A stretch of DNA of 40,253 nt, from positions 594 through 40,846 of the forward strand of contig DBQX01000002.1 of NCBI GenBank assembly GCA_002305415.1, written 5' to 3'. The translations under genes were made by a program, and so were the position numbers. Below are positions 16,569 through 23,663 of the stretch, piece by piece; position 1 is the stretch's first letter, and every line of letters begins with the position of its first letter. The notes beneath the pieces are model-generated. The model had not been told where the DNA came from and ran no database searches. It saw only the letters and a program-made list of their open reading frames with translations. This DNA is from Actinomycetales bacterium UBA1383 (GTDB lineage: Bacteria > Actinomycetota > Actinomycetes > Actinomycetales > Actinomycetaceae).

Positions 16569-16949
16569 TCAGGCGGCCGGGGCGTTCACGTCCGCGGGAA
16601 GGGCCTTCCGGGCCACGTCGACCAGCGCCGTGAACGCGGCGGGGTCATTGACGGCGAGGTCGGCGAGCATGCGCCGGTCGACCTCGACCTCGGCCAGCTT
16701 GAGCCCCTGGATGAACCGGTTGTAGGTCATTCCCTGCGCGCGGACCGCCGCGTTGATCCGCTGGATCCACAGCTTGCGGAACTCGCCCTTGCGGTCCTTC
16801 CGGTCACGGTAGGAGTAGACGAGCGAGTGGGTCACCTGCTCCTTCGCCTTGCGGTAGAGCCGCGACCGCTGCCCGCGATACCCCGAGGCGCGCTCGAGGG
16901 TGGTGCGGCGCTTCTTCTGGGCGTTGACCGCCCGCTTCACGCGTGCCAT
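16569..16949 (-). CDS. rplT: 50S ribosomal protein L20
   Basis: L20 binds 23S rRNA early in large-subunit assembly. In some bacteria it also represses its own infC-rpmI-rplT operon by binding the leader. The 126-residue protein has the basic N-terminal helix (MARVKRAVNAQKKRRTTLERA) and the conserved RKLWIQRINAAVR and YNRFIQGLKLAEVEVDRRMLADLA. The ATG follows a clear AAGGAG site. The C-terminal tail after about 118 is slightly longer and Ala-rich. It lies 18 bases after rpmI. Confidence 0.98.
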   Translation of the reverse strand: MARVKRAVNAQKKRRTTLERASGYRGQRSRLYRKAKEQVTHSLVYSYRDRKDRKGEFRKLWIQRINAAVRAQGMTYNRFIQGLKLAEVEVDRRMLADLAVNDPAAFTALVDVARKALPADVNAPAA

Positions 16950-16967
16950 TTCTCTCTCCTTGTGGTC

Positions 16968-17162
16968 CTAGCGGCCGAGCAGCCGGTTCATCTTCTTGAG
17001 GTCCCCGCCAGTGAGCACCTTCTCCTGGGCCAGGCGGCGGGTGCGCCTCGACGACTTGTGCTCCAGCAGGTGGCGCCTGTTGCGCTGCTCGTGCATGAGC
17101 TTGCCGCTGCCGGTCACCTTGAAGCGCTTCTTGGCGCCCGAATGGGTCTTGTTCTTGGGCAT
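16968..17162 (-). CDS. rpmI: 50S ribosomal protein L35
   Basis: This is a 64-residue basic protein beginning MPKNKTHSGAKKRFKVTGSG and ending KKMNRLLGR, the full usual length of L35. The ATG at 17162 shares one base with the infC stop (TAATG), and GAAAGGA lies upstream. A longer open frame in the same phase extends to 17585, but that is the infC region read out of frame. It sits in the invariant order infC-rpmI-rplT. Confidence 0.98.
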   Translation of the reverse strand: MPKNKTHSGAKKRFKVTGSGKLMHEQRNRRHLLEHKSSRRTRRLAQEKVLTGGDLKKMNRLLGR

Positions 17163-17749
17163 TACGTGTCCTTTCCTGGGTTCTCGGCGGGGGCACGCTC
17201 GGCCTCGCGCCGCCGGCGCTGCTCGCTCTTCGCCTGGATCTTCTTCTTCAACGGGCCGATGACCATGGTCATGTTGCGGCCATCCAGTCTGGGCTGCGAT
17301 TCGACGACCCCGAACTCCGCCACCTCCGTGGCGAGGCGCTCGAGGAGGCGGATGCCCATCTCGGGCCGGGACTGCTCCCGCCCGCGGAACATGATCATGA
17401 CCTTCACCTTGTCGCCGCCCTCCAGGAAGCGGATGACGTGGCCCTTCTTGGTCTCGAAGTCGTGCTTGTCGATCTTGAGGCGGAAGCGGATCTCCTTGAG
17501 CTGGGTGCTCGCCTGGTTGCGGCGCGCATCCCGCGCCTTCATGGCCGACTCGTACTTGTACTTGCCGTAGTCCATGAGCTTGCACACCGGCGGACGGGCG
17601 TCCGGCGCCACCTCGACCAGGTCGAGGTCCGCCTCCGCCGCCAGCCTGAGGGCATCCTCGAGACGGACGACGCCGACCTGTTCGCCGGAGGGTCCGACGA
17701 GGCGCACCTCGGGGACTCGGATCCGGTCGTTGATACGGGGCTCGCTGAT
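17162..17749 (-). CDS. infC: Translation initiation factor IF-3, probable ATC start
   Basis: IF-3 binds the 30S subunit and checks the start codon and initiator tRNA. The sequence has ISEPRINDRIRVPEVRLVG at the N-terminus, DYGKYKYE in the linker region, and the C-terminal domain with KIDKHDFETKKGH and FRGREQSRPE. I start it at ATC (17749), 195 residues: GAGGAG lies 9 bases upstream, family similarity begins there, and infC is known for AUU/AUC-type starts that let IF-3 repress itself. An in-frame GTG at 17782 is the alternative; it adds 11 residues and has GGAGG 8 bases upstream, inside the leader terminator hairpin. No ATG is available near either position. Confidence 0.93.
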   Translation of the reverse strand: MSEPRINDRIRVPEVRLVGPSGEQVGVVRLEDALRLAAEADLDLVEVAPDARPPVCKLMDYGKYKYESAMKARDARRNQASTQLKEIRFRLKIDKHDFETKKGHVIRFLEGGDKVKVMIMFRGREQSRPEMGIRLLERLATEVAEFGVVESQPRLDGRNMTMVIGPLKKKIQAKSEQRRRREAERAPAENPGKDT

Positions 17750-17785
17750 TGTGCCGTTCTCCTCACTTGCGGGTGTCCACACACG

Positions 17786-17817
17786 AAAAACCTCCGTGCG
17801 CGGTGCTCACGGAGGTT
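17786..17817 (-). terminator. Intrinsic terminator / attenuator in the infC leader
   Basis: On the minus strand AACCTCCGTG pairs with CACGGAGGTT (10 bases, 9-base loop) and the hairpin runs straight into five T residues (17790-17786). It lies 36 bases before the infC start and downstream of any upstream promoter, so it would stop transcription before the operon unless prevented. This is the most convincing intrinsic terminator in the window. Confidence 0.7.
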
Positions 17818-17825
17818 CCAGGCCG

Positions 17826-17867
17826 AGTGATGGCATCAACCATCACGAGGGCGTGCTGCCCTCGTGA
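17826..17867 (-). promoter_or_regulatory. Mutually exclusive hairpins in the infC leader
   Basis: A perfect 10-base stem pairs 17843-17852 with 17858-17867 (arms TCACGAGGGC and GCCCTCGTGA, 5-base loop). A competing 7-base stem pairs 17826-17832 (GTGATGG) with 17840-17846 (CCATCAC). Both need bases 17843-17846, so only one can form at a time. They lie just upstream of the terminator hairpin, the layout expected of a leader that changes fold on ligand binding, for example by L20 or IF-3. I did not find a direct antiterminator pairing. Confidence 0.45.
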
Positions 17868-17937
17868 CCATGACCCGGCCCCTGTCGCCATCCGGCAGTC
17901 GGGACCCAGGTGGGAACATGTCCGCTTCGCACAAGCC

Positions 17938-17955
17938 GTCCGCATTGCTGCGGAC
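17938..17955 (-). promoter_or_regulatory. GNRA-capped hairpin at the predicted 5' end of the infC leader
   Basis: GTCCGCA and TGCGGAC form a perfect 7-base stem; on the minus strand the loop is GCAA, a GNRA tetraloop. No T-run follows. It lies 13-30 bases after a -10-like TAGCAT and could be the first element of the leader, or a 3' hairpin for the sseB-like gene that ends at 17986. Confidence 0.4.
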
Positions 17956-17967
17956 TGGTCGGGAACG

Positions 17968-17973
17968 ATGCTA
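17968..17973 (-). promoter_or_regulatory. Candidate -10 element of the infC operon
   Basis: TAGCAT (TANNAT pattern) on the minus strand, 13 bases after the sseB-like stop. It would place the transcript start near 17961 and give a leader of about 210 bases. No good -35 hexamer is seen at 16-18 bases, so the assignment rests on one element. Confidence 0.3.
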
Positions 17974-17985
17974 CCAGATGGCTGC

Positions 17986-18696
17986 TCAGACGAGCGATGT
18001 GGGGTACAGCTCCAGGGAGTCGACCCGGACCCGGATGACGGCGTCGTCGCCGAGGGCCGCCGTCGCCCGCCTCATCGCGTCGGCCAGCCGTTCGGCCGCG
18101 AGTCCGGGCCGCACCGCCAGGACCACGCGGACCTCCGTCGTCCGGCCGGGCTCCACCCGCGCCCCGACGAGTTCGTCGATGCCGGCCAGGGCGCGCGCCA
18201 CCACCTGGCCAAGGGTGGGGTCGGCCCAGGGCGGCACCCACTCCTCGCCCCGGGCGAGCGCCACGACGGCGGGCCGCGGGACGAGGACCGGCTCGTCACC
18301 GGGGTCCACGAGCAGCAGCCCGTCCGCGAGTTCAGTGGCGGCGTGCGCGGCCTGCGGCCCGCGGACCGGGAGCGGTCGTGCCGCTGGATCCCACGCCGTC
18401 AGCGCCCCGATGCTGGTGAAGACCGGCATCGCCGAGCGCCCGTCGGGCACCTCCACTGTCATGGTGGTGGACTGGTCGCACGACTCGGCCTCCGCCAGGG
18501 TGGCGGGGCGCGCGTGCGCGCGCACCGGGACCAGGACCCGTCCGTCCCGCAGGGCCGCCACGACGGCGGGGGTCCGCTGCGGGGGTTCGACCGCCTTGGC
18601 GGCGGCGAACGCGGCGGGCCGGGAACCGTCGTCGCCGGCGAAGGGGTTCGGCGCGAGGAGCCGTGCGGCCGCCGCCTCGTGCGCCGGGTCAGCCAC
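17986..18696 (-). CDS. SseB-family protein
   Basis: The 236-residue product resembles the SseB N-terminal domain family: a segment with LVPVRAHARP, then an AMPVFTSIGALTAW stretch, followed by AHAATELADGLLLVDPGDEPVLVPRPAVVAL. The second half (about 140-236) contains HAATELADGLLLVDP and a C-terminal strand-rich region. The molecular role is unknown; in enterobacteria the name refers to a rhodanese-linked or secretion gene and should not be carried over. The GTG at 18696 overlaps the hisA stop (GTGGCTGA) and has GAGG upstream, so it is the last gene of the his operon. Membrane segments are absent. Confidence 0.75.
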   Translation of the reverse strand: MADPAHEAAAARLLAPNPFAGDDGSRPAAFAAAKAVEPPQRTPAVVAALRDGRVLVPVRAHARPATLAEAESCDQSTTMTVEVPDGRSAMPVFTSIGALTAWDPAARPLPVRGPQAAHAATELADGLLLVDPGDEPVLVPRPAVVALARGEEWVPPWADPTLGQVVARALAGIDELVGARVEPGRTTEVRVVLAVRPGLAAERLADAMRRATAALGDDAVIRVRVDSLELYPTSLV

Positions 18697-19411
18697 GTGC
18701 AACCTCGAGCGCCTCCTCGAGGGTGAACTGGCCGGCGTAGAGGGCCTTCCCGACGATCGCGCCCTCCACGCCGATCGGCGTGAGCGCGGCGAGCGCGCGG
18801 ATGTCGTCGAGGGTGGACACACCGCCCGAGGCGACCACAGGTGCATCCGTCGCGGCACACACGGCGCGCAGCAGCTCAAGGTTCGGGCCACGGAGGGTGC
18901 CGTCCTTCGTGACGTCCGTCACCACGTACCGGGCACAACCATCGGCGTCCAGCCGCGCGAGCACCTCCCAGAGATCACCGCCGTCACGGGTCCAGCCGCG
19001 GGCCGCCAGCGTGGATCCCCGCACGTCGAGGCCGACGGCGATCCGCTCCCCGTGCTCCGCGATCGCGTCCGCGGTCCATCCGGGGTTCTCGAGTGCGGCG
19101 GTGCCAAGGTTCACGCGGGCGGCACCGGTGGCGAGCGCGCGCCGTAACGACTCGTCGTCGCGGATGCCGCCGGACAGCTCCACCCGCACGTCGACGGCAC
19201 TCACGATCCGCGCGAGCAGTTCCGCGTTCGTCCCGCGGGAGAAGGCGGCATCGAGGTCCACGAGGTGGATCCATTCGGCGCCCGCACGCTCCCACGCGCG
19301 CGCCGCGTCCAGCGGGTCCCCGTACGCGGTCTCGGTCCCCGCCGCACCCTGCGTGAGGCGGACGGCCCGCCCCTCCACCACGTCGACGGCGGGCAGCAGC
19401 ACGAGGCTCAT
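18689..19411 (-). CDS. priA: Phosphoribosyl isomerase A (HisA/PriA)
   Basis: This (beta-alpha)8-barrel enzyme isomerises ProFAR in histidine synthesis; in many actinobacteria without trpF it also acts on phosphoribosyl anthranilate for tryptophan. The 240-residue protein starts MSLVLLPAVDVVEGRAVRL and contains IHLVDLDAAF, VELSGGIRDDESL, RGWTRDGGDLW and VVTDVTKDGTL. The Arg and Trp of RGWTRDGG are typical of PriA rather than plain HisA. The ATG at 19411 has GGAG 5-6 bases upstream. No trpF is in the window, so dual use is inference. Confidence 0.94.
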   Translation of the reverse strand: MSLVLLPAVDVVEGRAVRLTQGAAGTETAYGDPLDAARAWERAGAEWIHLVDLDAAFSRGTNAELLARIVSAVDVRVELSGGIRDDESLRRALATGAARVNLGTAALENPGWTADAIAEHGERIAVGLDVRGSTLAARGWTRDGGDLWEVLARLDADGCARYVVTDVTKDGTLRGPNLELLRAVCAATDAPVVASGGVSTLDDIRALAALTPIGVEGAIVGKALYAGQFTLEEALEVARG

Positions 19412-19421
19412 GCGTCTCCTC

Positions 19422-20051
19422 TCACAGGGTCTCGATCCAGTTGGCGAGCAGCTGGGCTCCGGCGTCGCCCGACTTCTCCGGGTGGAACTGGGTGGCGGAG
19501 AGCGCGTCGTTCTCGACGGCCGCCACGAAGTCGACTCCATGCCACGCCCAGGAGACGAGCGGGGGACGGAGCGGCCCGGCCATGCCGGCCGCCGGGTCGG
19601 TCACCACGCCGTAGGAGTGGACGAAGTAGAACCGCTCGTCCTCGACGCCCGCGAAGAGGCGCGACCCGGCCGCCGGGCGGACCTCCGACCAGCCCATGTG
19701 GGGCACTACCGGCGCATCGAGCCGGACCACGTCGCCAGGCCACTCGCCGAGGCCCTCGGTCACGACCCCGTGCTCCCGGCCGGTGGTGAACATGACCTGC
19801 AGGCCGACACAGATGCCGAGGACGGGCCGGCCGCCAGCGAGACGGCGCTCGATCATCATGGGACCCCGCACCGCCCGCAGCCCCTCCATGACGGCAGCGA
19901 AGGCTCCAACCCCGGGGACGACGAGGCCGTGCGCCTCGGACACCGCGCGGGGGTCGGCCGTCAGCTCGACCTCAGCGCCGGCGCGCTGCAGGGCCCGGAC
20001 GGCCGATCGCACGTTCCCCGAGCCGTGGTCGAGGACGACGACCCTCTTCAC
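19422..20051 (-). CDS. hisH: Imidazole glycerol phosphate synthase subunit HisH
   Basis: HisH is the glutaminase that feeds ammonia to HisF. The 209-residue class I amidotransferase has the nucleophile Cys81 in GICVGLQVMF and the His190/Glu192 pair in TQFHPEKS. PGVGAF forms the oxyanion region. Its ATG overlaps the stop of the unknown gene upstream (ATGA), and hisA starts 10 bases downstream. The partner hisF is not in the window. Confidence 0.96.
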   Translation of the reverse strand: MKRVVVLDHGSGNVRSAVRALQRAGAEVELTADPRAVSEAHGLVVPGVGAFAAVMEGLRAVRGPMMIERRLAGGRPVLGICVGLQVMFTTGREHGVVTEGLGEWPGDVVRLDAPVVPHMGWSEVRPAAGSRLFAGVEDERFYFVHSYGVVTDPAAGMAGPLRPPLVSWAWHGVDFVAAVENDALSATQFHPEKSGDAGAQLLANWIETL

Positions 20052-20599
20052 GGCTTCCGTTTCTTCAGCCCGCGGGTGAACATGCGGGCCGCCTTCCAGC
20101 GGGGGATCTGCCCGGTGTCCTCGCCGCCCGGGACGTCGGCGAGCGCGACCTGGCCGAGGAGCAGGTCCTCCACCACGCCGTCCGCCGAGGCGAGGGCCAG
20201 CCCCGGAGGTACCTCACCCGCGGCCTCGCCCGCGGCGTACCGGTGCGCGGTGAGCTGGCCGGCGGTCTCGCCGTCGTGGTCGGTTCCCAGACGGGCAACG
20301 AGGAGGAGGACCTCGGTGTGGGTGAGGCGGGAGAGGGTGGCCGCCAGCTCCTCCGCGGCCGGGGGGACGTCGGTCACGAGGGCAGCGAAGGGGTCATCGG
20401 GGGGCGGCAGTTCCCGGGCGGCGACCGCGCCGGTCGTGGAGGGCACCACGGTGCAGTTCACGCCGCTCATCGCGCACAGGCCCGCCAGCGCGGACGCCGA
20501 GGCGACGGGCGTGAGGACCACGGCGATCCAGCCGTGGCGGGTGGCCGGCTGCGGCACCAGCCCCGCCACGAGGCGCTCGAACTCGTCGTCGACGCTCAT
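20048..20599 (-). CDS. Uncharacterised protein inside the his operon
   Basis: I do not recognise this 183-residue protein. The first half looks like alternating strands and helices (GWIAVVLTPVASASALAGLCAMSG, shown here as its key parts WIAVVL and ALAGLCAMSG), followed by a strand VNCTVVPS. The middle has EELAATLSRLTHTEVLLLVARLG. The C-terminus is strongly basic: WKAARMFTRGLKKRKP. No signal peptide or membrane segment is evident. It is locked between hisB (TGATG, one shared base) and hisH (ATGA), so it is surely translated with them. A role in the HisH/HisB steps or RNA/ribosome contact by the basic tail is guesswork. Confidence 0.8.
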   Translation of the reverse strand: MSVDDEFERLVAGLVPQPATRHGWIAVVLTPVASASALAGLCAMSGVNCTVVPSTTGAVAARELPPPDDPFAALVTDVPPAAEELAATLSRLTHTEVLLLVARLGTDHDGETAGQLTAHRYAAGEAAGEVPPGLALASADGVVEDLLLGQVALADVPGGEDTGQIPRWKAARMFTRGLKKRKP

Positions 20600-21204
20600 C
20601 AGAGCGCCCCCTTCGTCGACGGGATGCCGCGCACGCGGGCATCCGGCTCGACCGCCTGGCGAAGCGCGCGCGCCAGCGCCTTGAACTGTGCTTCCACGAT
20701 GTGGTGCGGGTCGCGCCCCGCGAGCACTGTCACATGGAGGCAGATCCCCGCGTGGTGTGCGATGGATTCGAGGACGTGGCGGGTCAGGGAGCCGGTGAAG
20801 TGGCCACCGATGAGGTGGTGCTCCTGGCCCGGGGGCTCTCCCTCATGGACGAGGTACGGGCGGCCGGAGATGTCGACGACGGCGCGCGCCAGTGCCTCGT
20901 CGAGGGGGATGGTCGCGTCCCCGAAACGCCCGATGCCGCTCTTGTCCCCCAGTGCCTTCGCGAGCGCCCTGCCGATGCAGATGGCGACGTCCTCCACGGT
21001 GTGGTGGACGTCGACGTCCGTGTCCCCGCTGGCCTCCACGGTCAGGTCGATCAGGGAGTGGCGCGCGAGGGCGGTAAGCATGTGGTCGTAGAAGGGGACC
21101 GTCGTCGCGACGCGCGCGACCCCACTGCCGTCGAGGTCGAGTTCGACGACCACGCGCGACTCGCTCGTGGCCCGCTCGACGCGGGCGGTACGGGACTCAG
21201 CCAC
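20599..21204 (-). CDS. hisB: Imidazoleglycerol-phosphate dehydratase
   Basis: HisB removes water from imidazole glycerol phosphate. The 201-residue protein is the single-domain form, without the phosphatase half found in enterobacteria. Metal-binding motifs HHTVEDVAI, EHHLIGGH and DPHHIVEAQFKA are intact. I chose the GTG at 21204, which overlaps the hisC stop as GTGGCTGA and has GGAGG 6 bases upstream. The open frame to 21315 adds unrelated residues. The protein then begins VAESRTARVERATSES, the normal N-terminus. Confidence 0.96.
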   Translation of the reverse strand: MAESRTARVERATSESRVVVELDLDGSGVARVATTVPFYDHMLTALARHSLIDLTVEASGDTDVDVHHTVEDVAICIGRALAKALGDKSGIGRFGDATIPLDEALARAVVDISGRPYLVHEGEPPGQEHHLIGGHFTGSLTRHVLESIAHHAGICLHVTVLAGRDPHHIVEAQFKALARALRQAVEPDARVRGIPSTKGAL

Positions 21205-22306
21205 CTGTGACCTCCAGGAGTGCGGAACGAAACTGGGTCGTCTCCTCCGGTGTTCCAACCGTAACGCGCAGGTACCCCTCGGGACCGACTTCCCGGACGA
21301 GCACGCCCCGGTCAAGGAGCCCCTGCCACACCGCGCGACGGTCGGGCAGGACGCCGAAGAGGATGAAGTTGGCGTCCGACAGGACCGCGGTGAAGCCGTG
21401 CTGCCCGAACCACTCGTGCAGCCGGTCGCGTTCTTCCCGCAGGGAGGCCACCTGGTTCATGAGGCTGTCACGATGGCGGAGGGCTGCCAGTGCTGCGGCC
21501 TGCGTGATCGCCGACAGGTGGTAGGGCAGGCGGACCACCCGGACGGCGTCGACGACGCGCGTGTCGGCGGCCATGTACCCGAGCCGCAGCCCGGCCATCC
21601 CAAAGGCCTTCGACATGGTCCGGGACACCACGAGGTTGGGGTGGTCCTGCCGCAGCCCCAGGGCGGAGGAGTCGCGGACCCGGCGGAACTCGGCGTATGC
21701 CTCGTCCACGACGACGAGCGCGTCCGCCCCCTCCGGACCAGCCCCACGTGCCGCCGTCGCGAGGTGGGCGACCTCGTCGGGCGTCAGCGCGGTGCCGGTG
21801 GGGTTGTTGGGACTCGCCAGCAGGACGACAGCGGGCCGCACCTCGCGGATGTCCCTGGCCGCGGCCGTGATGTCGATGGTGAAGTCCTCCCGCCGCGGAC
21901 GCGCCACCCAGCGGGTGAGGGTGTCCCGGGCGTACTCGGGGTACATCGAGTAGGTGGGCGCCCAGGACAGCACGGCGCGACCGGGACCACCGAACGCCTG
22001 CAGCAGGTGGAGCATCACCTCGTTCGAGCCGTTGCCCGCCCAGATCTCGGCGGCGGGGACGTCCGCGCCGGACTCGACGGCAAGGTAGTCGGCGAGCGCC
22101 TGGCGCAGCTCGGGGAAGTCACGCTCCGGATACCGGTTCGCGCCCCGCGCCGCAGCGGCGACGGCGGCCGCGATGTCGGCCACCACCGCCGGCGAGGGCG
22201 GGTACGGATTCTCGTTGACGTTGAGGACGACGGGCACGCGCAGCTGGGGCGCCCCGTATGGTTCCAGTCCGACCAGGTCGGGCCGGAGCGGTGGCCGCAG
22301 CTCCAT
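21197..22306 (-). CDS. hisC: Histidinol-phosphate aminotransferase
   Basis: HisC is a PLP-dependent class I/II aminotransferase acting on imidazole acetol phosphate. The 369-residue protein has LNVNENPYPP (28-37), ASPNNPTGT (164-172), DEAYAEF (201-207) and SRTMSKAFGMAG with the PLP lysine at 233. The ATG follows the hisD stop directly (TGAATG). It overlaps hisB downstream by 8 bases. Confidence 0.96.
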   Translation of the reverse strand: MELRPPLRPDLVGLEPYGAPQLRVPVVLNVNENPYPPSPAVVADIAAAVAAAARGANRYPERDFPELRQALADYLAVESGADVPAAEIWAGNGSNEVMLHLLQAFGGPGRAVLSWAPTYSMYPEYARDTLTRWVARPRREDFTIDITAAARDIREVRPAVVLLASPNNPTGTALTPDEVAHLATAARGAGPEGADALVVVDEAYAEFRRVRDSSALGLRQDHPNLVVSRTMSKAFGMAGLRLGYMAADTRVVDAVRVVRLPYHLSAITQAAALAALRHRDSLMNQVASLREERDRLHEWFGQHGFTAVLSDANFILFGVLPDRRAVWQGLLDRGVLVREVGPEGYLRVTVGTPEETTQFRSALLEVTGG

Positions 22307-23620
22307 TCAGCGGCCCTCGAGACGGCAGGTCACGGACTCGCCGTGCGCGGGCAGGTCCTCGCTCATGGCGAGCGCGACCAGGGGATCTGCGAGCGACGCG
22401 AGCGCCCGGGCGTCGTAGTCGACGACCTGGACCGACTTGAGGAAGGACTGCACGCCCAGCCCGGACGCGAAGCGGGCCGTGCCGCCGGTCGGGAGGACGT
22501 GGTTGGAGCCGGCGACGTAGTCCCCCAGCGGGACGGGCGAGTAGGGGCCGACGAAGATCGCGCCGGCGTTGCGGATGCGCCGGGAGACCTCCGTGGCGGA
22601 GCGGGTGTGGATCTCGAGGTGCTCGGCCGCATAGGTGTTCGCGACGTCGATGCCCTGATCGAGGTCACGCACGATGACGGCGCCGGACTGGGGCCCGGTC
22701 AGCGCCGTGCGGATGCGCTCGGCGTGGCGGGTGGCAGGGACCTGGCGCAGCAGCTCCGCCTCGACGGCGTCGACCAGCGGTGCGGAGGGCGTGATGAGCA
22801 CGGAGGCGGCGGCCGGGTCGTGCTCGGCCTGCGAGATGAGGTCCGCGGCCACGTAGCGTGGGTCGGCCGTCTCGTCGGCGAGGATCGCGATCTCGGTGGT
22901 GCCTGCCTCGGCGTCGATTCCCACGCGCCCCAGGACGGCGCGCTTGGCGGCGGCGACGTAGACGTTCCCGGGCCCGGTGATGACGTCCACGGGCTCGCAG
23001 GCGGGTTCATCCCCGTCGCGGGCGCCGTAGGCGAACATCGCGATCGCGCCCGCGCCCCCCGCGGCGTACACCTCGGTGACACCGAGCAGCGCACAGGCCG
23101 CGAGGATCGTGGGGTGCACCAGCCCGCCGTGCTCCTTCTGGGCGGGAGACGCGACGGCGAGCTGCTCGACGCCGGCGACCTGCGCGGCGACGACGTTCAT
23201 CACCACGGAGGACGGGTAGACCGCGAGCCCGCCGGGGACGTACAGGCCGACGCGCCGCACCGGGACCCAGCGCTGCTCCACGTAACCGCCGCGGACGACC
23301 TCGGTACGCCGGGCCGCAGGAAGCTGGGCGGTGTGGGCGAGGCGCGCGTGGTCGATGGCAACCTGCAGGCCCTCGCGCACGGGGGTCGGGAGCGTGGCGA
23401 GCGAGGCCGCCAGGTCGGCGGCGTCCATGGCGAGCCGTGGCGGCCGGACGCCGTCGAAGCGCTCGGACTGGTCCGCGAGGGCCGCTGCGCCCCGCGCCCG
23501 GACGTCCGCGATGAGCGGCGCGACGGCGGCGGAGGCGGCCTCGACGTCGACCTCCGCGCGCGGCATCAGCTCGTGCAGGCGGGAGGCCGGGACGCTGGTG
23601 AAGTCGAGCCGTCGCAACAT
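22307..23620 (-). CDS. hisD: Histidinol dehydrogenase
   Basis: HisD oxidises histidinol to histidine in two NAD-dependent steps with a zinc ion. The 437-residue protein has TGPGNVYVAAAKRAV, ILADETADP, ISQAEHDPAAAS and the active-site segment AAEHLEIHT. I chose the ATG at 23620 (MLRRLDFTSVPASRL). An upstream in-frame ATG at 23629 overlaps a -10-like TAGAAT and is less likely. It is the first gene of the operon hisD-hisC-hisB-unknown-hisH-priA-sseB-like. Confidence 0.96.
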   Translation of the reverse strand: MLRRLDFTSVPASRLHELMPRAEVDVEAASAAVAPLIADVRARGAAALADQSERFDGVRPPRLAMDAADLAASLATLPTPVREGLQVAIDHARLAHTAQLPAARRTEVVRGGYVEQRWVPVRRVGLYVPGGLAVYPSSVVMNVVAAQVAGVEQLAVASPAQKEHGGLVHPTILAACALLGVTEVYAAGGAGAIAMFAYGARDGDEPACEPVDVITGPGNVYVAAAKRAVLGRVGIDAEAGTTEIAILADETADPRYVAADLISQAEHDPAAASVLITPSAPLVDAVEAELLRQVPATRHAERIRTALTGPQSGAVIVRDLDQGIDVANTYAAEHLEIHTRSATEVSRRIRNAGAIFVGPYSPVPLGDYVAGSNHVLPTGGTARFASGLGVQSFLKSVQVVDYDARALASLADPLVALAMSEDLPAHGESVTCRLEGR

Positions 23621-23627
23621 GGTCCCC

Positions 23628-23633
23628 ATTCTA
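23628..23633 (-). promoter_or_regulatory. Candidate -10 element of the his operon
   Basis: TAGAAT (5 of 6 matches to TATAAT) on the minus strand, followed by 7 bases and the hisD ATG. The transcript would have a leader of zero or one base. GGGGA between them could serve as a ribosome site only if transcription starts further upstream. Confidence 0.5.
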
Positions 23634-23643
23634 CGGGCGCGCG

Positions 23644-23657
23644 GGAGGGCGCCCTCC
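23644..23657. promoter_or_regulatory. Perfect 14-base palindrome in the his promoter
   Basis: GGAGGGC joined to GCCCTCC is an exact palindrome between the dnaE stop (23664) and the his -10 (23628-23633). Its centre is about 29 bases upstream of the predicted start, at the -35 position. It may be an operator for hisD, or a loop-poor hairpin after dnaE; there is no T-run. Confidence 0.35.
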
Positions 23658-23663
23658 GCCGCG

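Noticed and set aside
17763..17945. A 60-codon minus-strand open frame spanning the infC leader, ending just before the ATC start
   Set aside because: It has no ribosome site, contains the hairpins, has no run of regulatory codons, and looks like random high-GC coding potential. It could be revisited as a leader peptide only if ribosome profiling shows it.
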